Part shown: piece by piece, positions 23,410 to 35,401 of the stretch
Layout: every line of letters begins with the position of its first letter
Numbering within the stretch: the first letter of the stretch is position 1
Program-made: the position numbers and the translations under genes
Source of the DNA: Phytophthora hibernalis
Lineage: Eukaryota > Oomycota > Peronosporomycetes > Peronosporales > Peronosporaceae
DNA length: 64,000 nucleotides
Direction: 5' to 3'
Assembly: GCA_012656075.1 (NCBI GenBank)
Contig: JAAKBF010000014.1
Location: forward strand, 372,001-436,000
Notes under the pieces: generated by a model
What the model was told of the DNA's origin: nothing
The model's database searches: none
Seen by the model: the letters and a program-made list of their open reading frames with translations, nothing else

Positions 23410-25557
23410 ATGGACGGAGACGACAGGGAGTTTCTGCGCGACTGGCTCATCCGCAGCCTCGAGCCCGTGTACGCGCGAGTCTGCTTTTTAGTAAGGACGT
23501 GATGTCTTTTTCTGACTAGTTTTTGTGTTTTGTGTTGCGCAGATGCGATGCCGACCCGGCGGTGCTGAGCAAATACGTGCTGGCGCTGGTGCAGAACGAC
23601 CCTCTGAAGCCTGGCCTGCAGGACACGTGCGTGTCGAAGCTCGAGGAGTTCCTGGGCGACGGTGCGTCCTGCAGCGATACACTAACTCGAGTCTGCAGGA
23701 CTGAATTGTTTGATTTTGTTTGATTTTGTGCAGAGACGACGGGGTTTGTGGGCAGATTATTCAAGGCGATATCCGACGGGTCCTACAAGGCCAACGCCAG
23801 TCGCGCCAACAGCAGCGACAGCAACGCGAACGGATTCGAGGATGACCACAGTCGACGGCGCGAACGCATCCCCTCGGACGGCGAGGAAGAGCAGCGGCGG
23901 TATAACAAGAGACGTCGTGATGACGACCGACCGAGGGAAGGGGACAACAAGCGGCATCAGGGAAGTCCCAGGAGAGACCGACGACAGCCGTTCGCAGGCG
24001 TGAGAGGTCCCATGGGCGGACGTGGACCGACGCCCTACGCCCGTCGGGATTTCCGTCCCGAGTGGGGATGCCTCCGCAAGGCATGTGGCCGCCGCACTTC
24101 CCAAGAGGGTACCCACCGGACTTCGACCCTAGCGCGTACATGCCGGAGAACGGCGGCCTGATGCCTCCGCCGCACATGATGATGCCGCATCCCATGGGTG
24201 GACAGGGCCAGTTCTTCCCTCCTGGAGGACGGGGAGGACGTGGTGGCCGAGGTGGTTACTATTCAGGACGCGGCGGTAAAGACGGAGAGAACGGCGAGGC
24301 CAAGACAACGCTTCATGTGAGGCATGTGGACCCCAAGTACGTCAACATGACGAGTCTGAGCCTGCATTTCTCCAAGTTTGGCAACGTGGTGAACGTGCAG
24401 ATGCGACCCAGCGCGAAGTGCGCGTTTGTGCAGTACGCGACCGAGGTGGAGGCGAAAAAGGCCTTCCACTCGCCGCTGCCTGTGTGCAACAACCGCTTTA
24501 TCTCGGTCAAATGGGCCAGACATGACGCACAGAGCCCGGAAGACGTTGGCGAGCAGTCAGAGAAAGATGCGTCTGGAGAGGATGGTGCTCCTACCGCCGT
24601 GGAGGCGGCTGACAAGAAGGTGGATGTGGTTGGTGCAGAAGGAGACTCAACTGCTGCGATTCCGGAGAATAACATGACTCCCGCGGAGCTGCGAACGGCG
24701 GGTCGAAAGGTGTTGGAACAGAAGCGCGAGCTGCTGGAGAAGCAGCGTGCGTTGAAGAAGCAGAAAGAGGATCTGATCAAGCGGCAAATCGCGCAGCATA
24801 AGGAGCTGCTGAATCGTATGAGCGCGAACAGCTCGCAGTTCTCTTTAACAGAGAAGCGCGACCTGATGAACAAGATCACCACGTTGTACTTGCAGCTCAA
24901 GGCATTGACCCCGCGTCACTCCGCTGTGTCGCCGTGCGCAGCTTCGCAGCCAGCAGAGACAGTCGAAGGTGGGGAGAACGTGAACGACCTCAAGGCGGAG
25001 CTCAGCGCGCTGGAGGCCGAAGCTTCTGGTGGCCGGGGAGGTCGCAGCGGCCGGTGGTCGACAGGCCGTGGTTACAGAGGAGGCCGGGGTGGGCGGGGCC
25101 GTGGAGGCTTCGGCCGTGGCTCGCACACACTGGACAACCGCACAACGATCGTGAAGGTGGCGAATCTGCCAGATGAGGCGTGCGACCCCATCGTGTTAAC
25201 TCAGCACTTTGGCAACTTTGGCGCCGTGGAGCGTGTTGTGATGGACGAGGCGTCACCCGGCCAGGGCTTCATCAAGTTCCAGGATCGGTATGCCGGCCAG
25301 GCCGCGCTGAGCCACGGCAACGTGTTCGGTGACAAGCAGCTGGAGATGGGGTGGGTGGAAACCCAGGAAGCGCCGGCCGAGCTGACGCAGAGCGACTCGC
25401 CAACAGAAGCGGCGTCTGCTGGGGCGGAAGCAGGCGACGGCGCAGTGGCGGCATCAAGCGACCAGGTACGATTTGATCGGTGGCGTGATTAGACAACTCG
25501 GTAGTTGATTAACTGATGTTGTGGATGGATTTTTGACAGGTCTCCGCGAACGCGTAG
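23410..25557 (+). CDS. RBM26/RBM27-like RNA-binding protein (PWI-like plus two RRMs)
   Basis: The animal homologues (RBM26/27, Drosophila Swan) are nuclear poly(A)-RNA decay adaptors. Exons: 23410-23468, 23543-23661, 23734-25465 and 25540-25557; introns of 74, 72 and 74 nt with GT/AG ends. The N-terminal ~75 residues form the PWI-like fold: EFLRDWLIRSLEPV joined across intron 1 to CDADPAVLSKYVLALV, the same word found in RBM26. An Arg/Asp-rich segment follows, then a Pro/Met/Gly-rich RGG stretch (GGRGGRGGRGGYYSGRGG), RRM1 (TTLHVRHVDPKYVN ... CAFVQYATEVEA), a long basic coiled coil (EQKRELLEKQRALKKQKEDL), a second RGG box and RRM2 (TTIVKVANLPDEACD ... GQGFIKFQ). One missing G near 24062 (GGGG) shifts the frame; with it the protein is 642 residues. 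Confidence 0.87.
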
Positions 25558-26452
25558 GAGCCGATCCATTCTCATGAGGAAAGCAGTAACAACACAGTAT
25601 GGGGCAGCAGCGCTGCAGCTATAAAGCAACGATATAGGATGCCTGCAAATGGCTTAAGTACACACAGCAAATCAACAGTTTAGGTTATGCCGTCAGCAGT
25701 GCACGTTTATCAAGGCTACACGGTCTGCCTCGAGCACGTGGCCCAGCAACGACCAAGCTGCTCTTTGTTGTCTGAACGTCGCAGAGGCTTTTGGCATTAA
25801 CTCCTGATGGCTGGCTGGCGCCTGCTGTGTTTCCCAGCGTGTTCGGGACAGCAATGCCCCCTCCTGTATTAATAATCGTGCCGGGCTCGAGTGGTACATG
25901 TAATAGGATACATGTACAGTATGTAGTGTTGCGCTTGCTCGATTTTGCTGGCGACTGCAGTCGAGATGATTACACCTCGAGTTCGCGCATAAAACAACTG
26001 GCTCTTCAATTACGCGGCGGTTCGCAAAAACATCAACCCCGTCAGATTTTCATTGTGATTTTTAGGATGGTGTCTCTGATCTACCGACCGCAGACCGCAA
26101 TACATGTAGCCGTCGCTAGATTCGCGAAGAGAAGGAGATGCAACCATCCACCATGCATTTCCTGCGAGGCATCAGTGCAGGGCGCCGTATAAACAAATTT
26201 GAATTTGAAAGCTTTTGGAAACCTTGATCACTTCAATTAAGCGTTGCGACATCTCTGCCGCCTGTTCTCTGCACCAAGTTTACTTGCCGCGCTTCCGCCT
26301 CGAAAAGACTGTCGCTGTCCACCAGCTAAGTTTGATCCAACAACCACAACCCAACGTCACGCCAGCGCCGCAATCTTTCCGACACAACCTCCGATTACTC
26401 CAAAAATGAACGCCATTCCGGCTCAGTCGCCATTTTCCCATCCGCACGCGCC
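25558..26452. other. Intergenic, no gene recognised
   Basis: This is the 3' flank of the RNA-binding protein gene and the 5' flank of the P4-ATPase gene. Only short frames without family likeness are seen. It presumably includes the flippase promoter and leader. Confidence 0.5.
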
Positions 26453-29400
26453 ATGGACCGCAGCGACGCAGGCGCCGCGGCCCAGTACCACCGCCTCCAG
26501 CCGTCGCCCCTCGCGCGTCGCAGCGAACCCAACGCCAACGCCGACGCGCGCCATGCCGCGTCCCCACTGCGCGCCACCGTCGCGGACGCCTCCAACGTGG
26601 CCTTCAACCCGTCCAGGTACTTCCACCGCAACCAGACGGTGGACGTGCTGCCGCGCCACCCGCCAGGAGCCTCCGAGTTGCCCACGGAGCGGCCCAACTC
26701 GGAGCTGTTTCGCACGCTCACGTCCAGTCAACTGCTCAACTTCCGCCAGCGACTGCTGGACGACGACGAGGGGGTGCGCCCTCACGCGCCGAGCTGCTGA
26801 CGCGCCAGGGCACGATCCAGGGCGGCTACCTGCGCAGCGAGAGCTGGCGCATGTTCTACCGCAACCTGCCGCGCTCGCTGCGCTTCCGACAGAACACGCG
26901 CTCCACGACGCGCTACATGGACCCGGCCAACGCGGCGTCGCTGCGGTCGCGTGTGCGCGCGCGCAAGCAGGAGGAGCAGGCCAGGAACGACGGCCTGCAG
27001 GACCAGGGCTCGCCCGTCACGAGCCGAGTGCTCACGGACTTTGAGCGCGAGATGCAGAACCTGCAGGAGGGGCGCAGCCTGCAGGACGACCGCTCTCACC
27101 CAAGGGCAGCCACAAACTGCTCAGCAGGATGAGCAGCCTCATGTCTGTGGACTCGCAGGGCGCGCCCTCGGGCCAGCGCAAACAGTACAAGATCGTCAAG
27201 ATTAACGACGGTAACAACGCCCCGAAACGGGAGCCGGTGGGACCTCCGACTGGAGAGGAAGGCGTGGACGGCGAGGAGTTCTTCGTGTCCAACGAGGTCA
27301 AGACGTCTCAGTACACGTGGTGGAGCTTCGTGCCCGTGTTCCTGTACCTCACATTCCAGAAGACGGCCAATTTGTACTTCCTGCTCATTGGCATTTTCCA
27401 GATCATCCCGTCGGTCTCCCCGACGGACGGCGTGCCGCTGCAGTTTATCCCTCTGGCCATCGTGATTGTCATTGACGCCATCTTCGCTGGCTACGAAGAC
27501 TACAAACGACACATGGCCGACGACCTTGCCAACTCGGCCAAGACGCGCGTATTCAACAGCCAGCTGCGCGAGTTTGAGGACGTCGAGTGGCGCGAGGTGA
27601 AGGTGGGTGACTTTGTCAAGGTCGCCAACCACGAGATCTTGCCGGCCGATATCATGATTATGGCGGTGATTCCTGCGGAAGGAGCCCGCTCTGGTGGAAA
27701 CATGGGGCTCTGCTACGTCGAAACGAAGAACCTCGACGGTGAAACCAACTTGAAGCTGCGGGAAGCTCCCCAGCCCACCCGCAACGTTTTCATGAACGAG
27801 GAAGAAGCCGGGTACATCGTTCAAGGTTACGTCGAGAGTGAACTCCCGAACGGAGATATCAACCAGTACTCGGGTACGATGTACTTGGAGGAGAACCCGA
27901 ATGGAGGGAACGCCGAGGGAGTCCCTCTTTCGCTGAAGAACATGTTGCTCCGCGGCAGTAAGCTGCGGAACACCAGTTACGTGTATGGCTTGGTGGTGAA
28001 CACGGGTGTGGACACCAAGATTATGATGAGCTCTGGCGATGAGTTCCCCGTGAAGGTATCGTCTATTGACGAGATGACCAACAAACAAGTGATCGTTGTT
28101 GTTGTGATTTTGATTCTGATGTCGCTTGTCGGTGCTATCGGAGACAGATTGTGGATGGATGGTCTCGACGTACCGGAATATTTGCATTTGGATGGCTGGG
28201 ATGACAGTTTCATCGAGACGTTCGTTTATTTTTCACTACGCTCGCATCAATGGTGCCTATTACGCTGTACGTGTCCATCACTCTTGTGAAGGCCTTGCAA
28301 GGATATTTCATGGAGCGCGATCTTGACATGTACGACGAAGAAAGTGGCACGCCGGTGAAGGTTCGCAACATGCAGCTGAACGAGCAGCTAGGTCAAATCT
28401 CTCACATATTCTCGGACAAGACGGGCACTCTTACCTGCAACAAAATGGAGTTTCGTAAATGCAGTATTGGTGGTCGGAGTTACGGCAAGGGTACGACGGC
28501 CATTGGCATTGCTGCACGAATGCGTAATGATTTTAAGGGCCAGCCTATCGTAAATGAAGAAACGTCAGATGAGAATGAGTTCCCGCTTTTGGATGCACAC
28601 GTAGAGGTCCCAAACGTCAATTTCAAGGACAAGACAATGTGGCAGGACTTAGAAAACAAGGACGACCCTCAAAGTGGAAAGATTGAAGAGTTTTTGATCT
28701 TGCTGGCGCTGTGCCACGGTGTCCTGATCGAGCGCCTTGATCCAACAGAAGAGGATATCAGTCCCCCATTCACTACTCAGCTTCATCCCCAGATGAGCTC
28801 GCACTTGTTTGTGGTGCCAAGTTCTTTGGCTACGAATTTATCGAGCGTGAACCTGGAAGTGTTTCGATCAAGAAACCCGATGGCGTCATGGATCAGTATG
28901 ATATCCTGGAAGTTTTCGAGTTCGACTCCAACCGCAAGCGTATGTCAGTTATTGTTCAGCGACGGAAGCGTGACGATGAACTGCGTCAGATGTCTGAAAG
29001 CGAGGAAGATGATGTTTTGCTTCTCACGAAGGGAGCTGACAGCATGCTGTTTCCTCGACTGGCCCCCATGTCGGCTAACAACCAACGAATCCGCAAGTCT
29101 ACGGAGAAACACTTAGAAACGTTTGCTCAAGATGGATTGCGTACGCTGGTCGTGTGTGCGCGTCGAATCGACCCCTGTGCTTGGGAGCACTTCAACGCAC
29201 GGTATCGTCATGCGTCTGCTGACCTCAGCGAAGTGGAAGCGAAATCTCGTGGAGAGTCCAACGCTATTGATAGACTTCAGGACGAGATGGAATCAAACCT
29301 GGAGCTGCTTGGTGCGACTGCAATTGAAGATCGGCTGCAGGATGGCGTGCCTGAGACCATGGAGAGCCTTGCTAAAGCTGGGATCTGTATTTGGGTATTG

Positions 29401-31442
29401 ACTGGAGACATGGAGGAGACTGCGATCAACATCGGCTATGCTTGTCGCTTGCTGAACAACGACATGGAACGCCATGTGATCAACGCGGCAAAGTATCACA
29501 CGAAGGGCTCGATCCTACGAAGGCTCGACAAGGTTTTCCATTCCATTCATGATGCCTCCGAAGACGCTTCTCGAACGTCAACTGTGGCCGCCCACCCGTC
29601 TTGTCACCACCATCCGGTGAAATTGAACACGCTCTGGTTATTGATGGTGCATCACTGAATATGATTCTAGAAGACCCGCTGCACAACTTGCATCTCCTGC
29701 GTGTGGCACTGCTATGCAAGGTCGTGGTTGCATGCCGTGTGTCGCCTCAGCAGAAGGCACAACTGGTGGAGCTGGTGAAGTTGAACGTTCCCGAGTCTCA
29801 CACTCTTTCTATTGGTGATGGTGCCAACGACGTCCCAATGATTCAGAGCGCTCACATTGGCGTTGGCATTAGCGGACAAGAAGGTTTGCAAGCAGTGAAC
29901 AGCTCGGATTACGCACTAGGTCAATTCCGATTCCTGAGTAACTTGATTTTGGTTCATGGTCGATGGAACTATAACCGAGTTGCTGCACTGGTCGTGTACA
30001 CGTTCTACAAGAATATTGCGTACAACGTGTCCATGTTTTGGTTCACGCTGTGGCCTACAGGATACTCGGGCACGATGATTTATTCGGCGCTGGTTCAACA
30101 GGGCTACAACTTGTTCTTTACCTCACTTCCAATTGTCATTTTCTCAGCGTACGACAAGGATCTGCCAAAGAAGACCGTGCTGCAGTTCCCGGCGTTGTAT
30201 CATGCGGAGGTACGCAAAACCACCTTCTTCTCGCACACCATGTTCTGGAAGTGGATTGTTCTGGGAATTATAGACTCGATTGGTATTTACTACGCGATCC
30301 TGGCGATTGCCTGGAACATTGAGCGTGGTGGCAACACTATTGAGTTTCTGTCGATGCAGACACTAGGCTGGACGATTCTATGTATTGTTGTAAACGCGCG
30401 TTTCTGTCTGATGGTGAACTCGTGGGATATCCTTGAATTCGGCAGTATGGCGCTTTCGGTAATTGTGCTTTACTTCTTCCAATACTTGATCGACCAAATC
30501 GACTGGTCATACGACACGGATTCGTTGCCTTGGCAGTTCGGCCGCGCACAGTTCTGGCTTGGACAATTATTTGCTGTTGTAGCGATTCTCCTCAAGGACT
30601 TCCTCTACGAGGGATGCCGTCGCCGTTTCATTCCCGAGTACTTGGATCTGGTAAAGGAATCGCAAAACGACAAGTCCTCCATTTCTCAGGAAGAGCTGGC
30701 AGAATTCAAGCCTCCCCAGGTGAACTACCTGAACCCGGAGCTGGCAAGTATGATTGACTACCAGGACCGCCGTGTTCATGAAAGCGTACCCGTTAGATAC
30801 ACGGCGACTGGACGTTCGAAGCTCTACACAGGTTTCGCGTTTGACCAACCGGCCAATATTGTCAACTGGATCCTGACCGGTACGAACAACAACGGCGGCC
30901 AGCACTGCCGCAAGAGTATTAGCGCCGACGTTCGCAACATCATTCTGAACTCGGACGACCCGGTCTTCTTTGAAAACCAGCGCTACCAGCCGTTCTGCGG
31001 CTACGGCAGCTCATTCCCTGGCTACCTGTTGCCAACGGACCGCAAACGCTGGAGTGATCGCTCAGGTAAGATCAACGCGCAGGCGATTCCTCTTGCTGGG
31101 CTGGAGCTCAACATGGACGTTCCTGGGTGTGACGCCGACGGTTGGGTGTACGAAAACGACTTTGCGTTCTTCCCTCCGACGCCTCCTAACGAGAACGACG
31201 AGCAAGAAGAGAACCTGGAGCTGGCGGAGAGTACCTCGGACATCCGGAGCAGCAACAGCACGTTCCTGTCGTCCCGAAGGAAGAACAAGAAGAAGAAAGC
31301 CAAGAAGCCCCGCCCGCACCACGGCTTCGTCCGCCGTCGCGAGTGGAGGCTCTCGGAGGATTTCAAGGCACAGGAGGAGGCACAGCGCGCGTCAAACCTC
31401 AGCAACATTTCTGCGGTTCAGGTTGACGACGAGTCCGTATGA
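26453..31442 (+). CDS. P4-type ATPase, phospholipid flippase
   Basis: P4-ATPases move aminophospholipids to the cytosolic leaflet of plasma, Golgi and endosomal membranes, usually with a CDC50 subunit. The ATG at 26453 gives MDRSDAGAAAQYHRL. After ~250 residues of hydrophilic N-terminus come the first two membrane spans (FVPVFLYLTFQKTANLYFLL), the actuator ETKNLDGETNLKLRE with the dephosphorylation motif DGET, the phosphorylation site FSDKTGTLTCNKMEF, the nucleotide-domain word SSPDE, WVLTGDMEETAINIGY, the hinge GDGANDVPMIQ with GVGISGQEG, and six C-terminal spans, then a long tail ending in a basic KKKKAKK cluster. No intron is needed. Five single missing bases (near 26780, 27100, 28230, 28760 and 29585) shift the frame; with them the gene has exactly 1665 codons and all motifs intact. 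This is an active-type enzyme with an error-prone sequence rather than a pseudogene. Confidence 0.92.
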
Positions 31443-31515
31443 GCAACCTTCATGTGTGTCTTACTGAGCGCAAACGTGGCTCAAAAATCCGCAAATACTT
31501 AGTACTGTAGTACTA

Positions 31516-32032
31516 CAGTGTCACCGCAATTATAATAGTATGTGTTCAAAATTAGTGTCTCTACGAATTCGTGTCACTAATTCACGTGAAAAGAAATTTT
31601 GGAGATTCAAAATTAGCCAGAGAAAGCTAAGTGTAAGGATGGCGAGTGGTACAGAAAGCTGAGAACCGCAGGCAAGAAGTTCTTTACGGTTATGGATGCT
31701 GAATCGGTTCGTCATGTGAACGCTTATGCAGCATTAACTACTCCAGAAATGCAATGATCAGAGGTGGGGTATCACTTCAGGTTGATTGTCGAAAACAGCT
31801 TCTCCAGATATTAATTCAGAAGTACCCCGAGGAGTTTGGGTGGCAAGACTGTCATTGCTACGACAGAGAAGAGCATGACGAGTGTTAGTGACGGCAACGC
31901 CAGTGCTGATAAATGAGAGTGACAGGCACTAATTTACTAAATTAGTGTTAGTTCACAAATAGCGACACCTACAGAAAAGCAAAAACACATCACATAAATT
32001 AGTGTCGGTGACACTAATTGCGGTGACTACTG
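31516..32032. mobile_element. Tc1/mariner-type MITE, TA-flanked
   Basis: The left end reads CAGTGTCACCGCAATTA and the right end, reverse-complemented, CAGTAGTCACCGCAATTA. Each is flanked by TA (31514-31515 and 32033-32034), the duplication made by Tc1/mariner transposases. Several subterminal copies of AATTAGTGTC in both orientations support the ends. At 517 bp with no transposase frame, it is non-autonomous. It lies 73 bp after the P4-ATPase stop codon and may supply its 3' end signals. Confidence 0.85.
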
Positions 32033-32094
32033 TACTGATTTTGTCATGAACAAACCAAGGTACAAGTGGAAGGTTTTGGAAGGAATAAATAGAT

Positions 32095-32189
32095 CGATTC
32101 CCGCAGTAGTCCCAAATTCCAAACCAGATCTGGCAGACGCCGTCGTTTGGAATTGGAATTTGGGAATATGATTTTGTCTAAGGGAATCG
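32095..32189. repeat. Foldback inverted repeat
   Basis: The outer arms are CGATTCCC (32095-32102) and GGGAATCG (32182-32189). The inner arms are CCCAAATTCCAAAC (32111-32124) and GTTTGGAATTGGAATTTGGG (32145-32164), with one 6-nt bulge. This is probably a very small foldback element or the 3' end hairpin of the PX gene transcript region. Confidence 0.65.
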
Positions 32190-32302
32190 CTCCAATTAGT
32201 ATATATAGGTGCATCAATTCTGAAGTACAAAGCCTCTTTGTACAATGTGGTCATGTTGAAGTTATTGGGTAAGCAACACAGAAGTGTATCTCAGGCAGAC
32301 GA

Positions 32303-32787
32303 CTACTCTACGAACTTCTTGAAAGCATCAGTCTCAGCCAGCTCGGCGTCGTTGGCGATGGCGTTGAGTACGACGTTCAGCTGCGTCTCGCGCTCCTTGA
32401 TGAGCGCCGGGTTGTGCTTGCCACGCAGCTTGGACCCGAGACCGGAGCCGGGCAGTGCCGGGACACTCTTGGGACTTCCGAGCTCCACGATGAGCGCCTT
32501 GAACTCGCTGAAGCGCTTCTTAAAGCTGGCCTCGCCCTCCACGGCCTCGACAGTGTAAAAGACGACGCCAGCGTCGTCGATCTCGTGGCCCGTGACCTTG
32601 AAAAGCTCCTTAGCGACAGGCTCCTCGCCCTTGGGCTCTTCGACCTCCGGCTCGACAGATTCCTCGGCTGCAGGTTCCTCGACCTTGGGCTCCTCAGCGG
32701 CAGCAACGGATCCGTCTCAGTAGCGACTTCATCCTGGGGCGGGTTGGTAGCGGCGACGTCCTCGGTTTTAGATTGCGCACAGCCCAT
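32303..32787 (-). CDS. Small PX-domain protein with N-terminal acylation signal
   Basis: PX domains bind phosphoinositides, chiefly PI3P on endosomes. The ATG at 32787 gives MGCAQSKTEDVAATN: Gly2 followed by Cys3 is the classic signal for myristoylation plus palmitoylation. An acidic Glu/Pro/Val-rich linker follows (~residues 28-58), then the PX domain in the last ~100 residues: ELFKVTGHEIDDAGVVFYTV, FKKRFSEFKAL with the conserved R-F-SEF, the Pro-rich turn SVPALPGSG, and the final helices with ERETQLNVVLNAI. One missing base at the GGATCC near 32711 separates the two halves; with it there are 161 codons. No intron is seen. It lies tail to tail with the P4-ATPase, MITE between. Confidence 0.8.
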
Positions 32788-33462
32788 GATAGATAATGGA
32801 AGTCGGGAAGGGACTTGGGCAGATCGAAGCGAGTTTGATAGTGAGGATGCAGAAGGTGAAGGCGGCAAGCGTTTGGGAGAGGAATACAGGGAGGAGCAAT
32901 CGTCGCAGCCGGAGAAGCCCGCAGCCTATACATGTACAGTCGCCCATACGGTCGCAGATCGGGCGCTACATGTGTATTACTGCCCGCATCATTCGTGCGG
33001 CTGGCGCGCGGGGCACCAAAGATACGACGGGTAAGTCGCTTTTCGCTGATGGTTCGTGGGTGGGGACTGCGAGGCAACAACGCAAAGCTGCGGCCGAGTA
33101 GGCAATGCACGACGAAAGCGCAGGATATCGATTCGGGACAGAACCCGCAAAACACACAGAAAAAGGTTTGCCACACAGATTATGAAAAATCACATATCGA
33201 GTGCGTGGTGCACACCAAGACCACGTAGCACCACACGAAAAACACGTGACACACCGCGACACGCAGAACCACACCAAACCCGGGTGATTCCACACCACCC
33301 AAAACCAACGAATCGTTTTAGAGTATGAACCAACATTTCTACCAATTGAAACGGAGTAAATAGGGAGCATGCACCTTCATATCTGTGGTGGATCTGCCTT
33401 CATACTCGCAAAATCAGTTTACTTCGCAGACCAAGAAGACCCACCCCATCCCTCGCCTCAAG
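32788..33462. other. Intergenic, no gene recognised
   Basis: This is the 5' flank of the PX gene and the left flank of the MULE-like gene. A stretch at ~33210-33300 is rich in CACA/ACCAC words. I could not find a MULE terminal inverted repeat here that matches the right side of that element. Confidence 0.4.
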
Positions 33463-35308
33463 ATGCCCACAGCGTATAAGTGGACGACCATATGCAGCGA
33501 TATGTCCCGCGAAGACTCCCAGCTGCTCGTGGAGGACATAAAGTTTTTCATCATCGTAAAGAGCCACCTGGTTCCGTGCGTCGTGTGCGCGCTGACAAGG
33601 CCTCACAAGATGCGATACCAGCTGCTACAGTGTTCGTCGGAAACATGCAAGACTGCAACACCGTATGACGCGTGTCCATGGTTGGGCAAGGTTCTTACCT
33701 GCCAAGAGCTTCATCAAGTGACGATCATGGAGCGTGGCGGACACGAAACACTCGTTCGAGACCCCGCAAGCCCCAGCTTACGCCACGACTGAAAGACTAG
33801 GGAGGGAAATGGCGACCCAAGGGTTAAAACCAGCCAGAATTCGCATGGGAATGAGTCGGCGGTTTGGGCTATCGAAGGAGGAGATGCCAACATTTCGCCA
33901 GGTGCAGTGGTTTGTCAGCAACTTTACGAAGCAGAAGCTTCGCCGCACTGATGACTACGATGACATATTGCATCAGATCGACCAGTTGGACTACGGGCCT
34001 GCCATATTGGACACGCAGCCATTCTCGTTCGGCTGGGAACGTAACAGCGAGGAAAAACCAGATGTGGGGAACGGCTCGGACGAAACCCCATTCCTGGTTG
34101 ATGTGACGACCAAGTGTCTGTTGCGCAACGCCGCGCGTGACCCTAACTCACATGGACGGCACCTTCAAGTTGAACCAAGTGGCGTATCCTGTCATCGTGT
34201 GCGGTATATCGGATCGGGGTCGCTCTTTCCACTTGGTGGCACTTTTCATCACTTCCCAGCGATTGGAAGGGCTTTACGTGAAGGGCTGTCTGCTCTTCGC
34301 CGGATATTTACGGCGGTTACCGGCCAACAATTTCTCATCAAGTACGTGATGGCGAATGCCGATGCTGGACAACTTAATGCAGTCACGCAAGTGTTCGGTA
34401 TGGATCCGACCTCACTTACCTCATGTGCTTCTATCACGTGATGGCCAAGGTTCATGAAAGACTCAAGGCTGTTCCGGACACCTTGCGCGAACACGTGGTC
34501 GCGGATATCTACGACCTTCACTTTGCTTCAAGCAAGGATAACTACGATGGACTCGTCGTAACGGTGTTGGCGAGGTGGTCGGACGAACAATAGTTGTCGG
34601 CGTCCCGCAACTACTTTGAGAAGCAATGGATGACGAGCGAGTTCAGCCGCTGGTAGTCTTTGCATACACCGGGTGGTTATGCGACGACCAACAACCCGGT
34701 AGAGCAGTTCAACCGTCTCATCAAACGGGACTACACACTCCGTACCAAGCACAAGATTGGAACGCTCATCCGACTACTTGCGGACTGCTGTGGTCACACC
34801 CAAATCTTTCAAGGAAGTGCCTCAAGTCACTCAACAGTTGAAAGCTCGTGTAAAAGACTTTCGTCTGCGTGATCTGCTTCAAGATATGACTCCGAGTCGA
34901 TCCAGCATCGAGTTCTTGCTAGTATCCCCGAGCCCGAACATGGTGCGCGTTCTGTCACGTGATTGCGATCGGGTGTTTCTCCCTGAGCTGGGCCGCAGTC
35001 GCGAGGTCGCTCCTATTTCAGCGCAAATGGGTGCTAACTACGCGCGCATGGAGCTGGAAGGACAACCCGACGGCGGTTGGCCCGTGGACGTGGTCAAGAT
35101 CTGGTGCGATTGCAAGTACCACTTCAAGTTCGCGTTTTGCATACACGTTGTTTTTGCTCTACAAGTGAAATATTACACCGGGTTGGACGGAAAGCGAACG
35201 CTTGTTAACCGTTCGGTTTCAAGGAAGAGGCGCCAAACCCGTACGGATAGCACTCGCATTCCTGCTGGCCGACCCCGTACCAATGGTCATGCCCTGAGTA
35301 CTGACTAA
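33463..35308 (+). pseudogene. Mutator-like (MULE) transposase with SWIM finger, decayed
   Basis: A plus-strand series of frames (33463-33790, 33734-34130, 34137-34349, 34430-34590, 34660-34870, 34757-35308) that read as one transposase of ~600 residues. Recognisable parts are the Cys-rich FLYWCH/WRKY-like N-terminus (VPCVVCALTRP ... CSSETCKTATPYDACP), the catalytic start LTHMDGTFKLNQVAYPVIVC (first Asp of the DDE), the MULE word TNNPVEQFNRLIKRDY, and near the end a SWIM zinc finger WCDCKYHFKFAFCIHV (CxCx7CxH). In-frame stops (for example a TAG near 34591) and several shifts remain even if single-base errors are allowed, so it is probably dead. No terminal inverted repeats were located. Confidence 0.75.
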
Positions 35309-35401
35309 AGTTAGAGAAAGCGTGTTATAACCAAAAATACAGCAATCCTGTCACTTCCCATCCGTTATATACATGAAACTTCTTTGATCTAAATTGTCTA
35401 G

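Noticed and set aside
24062..24062. Programmed frameshift in the RNA-binding protein gene
   Set aside because: The same kind of single-base shift occurs in four neighbouring unrelated genes, so sequence error is simpler.
27096..28187. 363-codon minus-strand ORF, His/Arg-rich
   Set aside because: It is antisense to the actuator and membrane region of the P4-ATPase, whose motifs are unmistakable on the plus strand.
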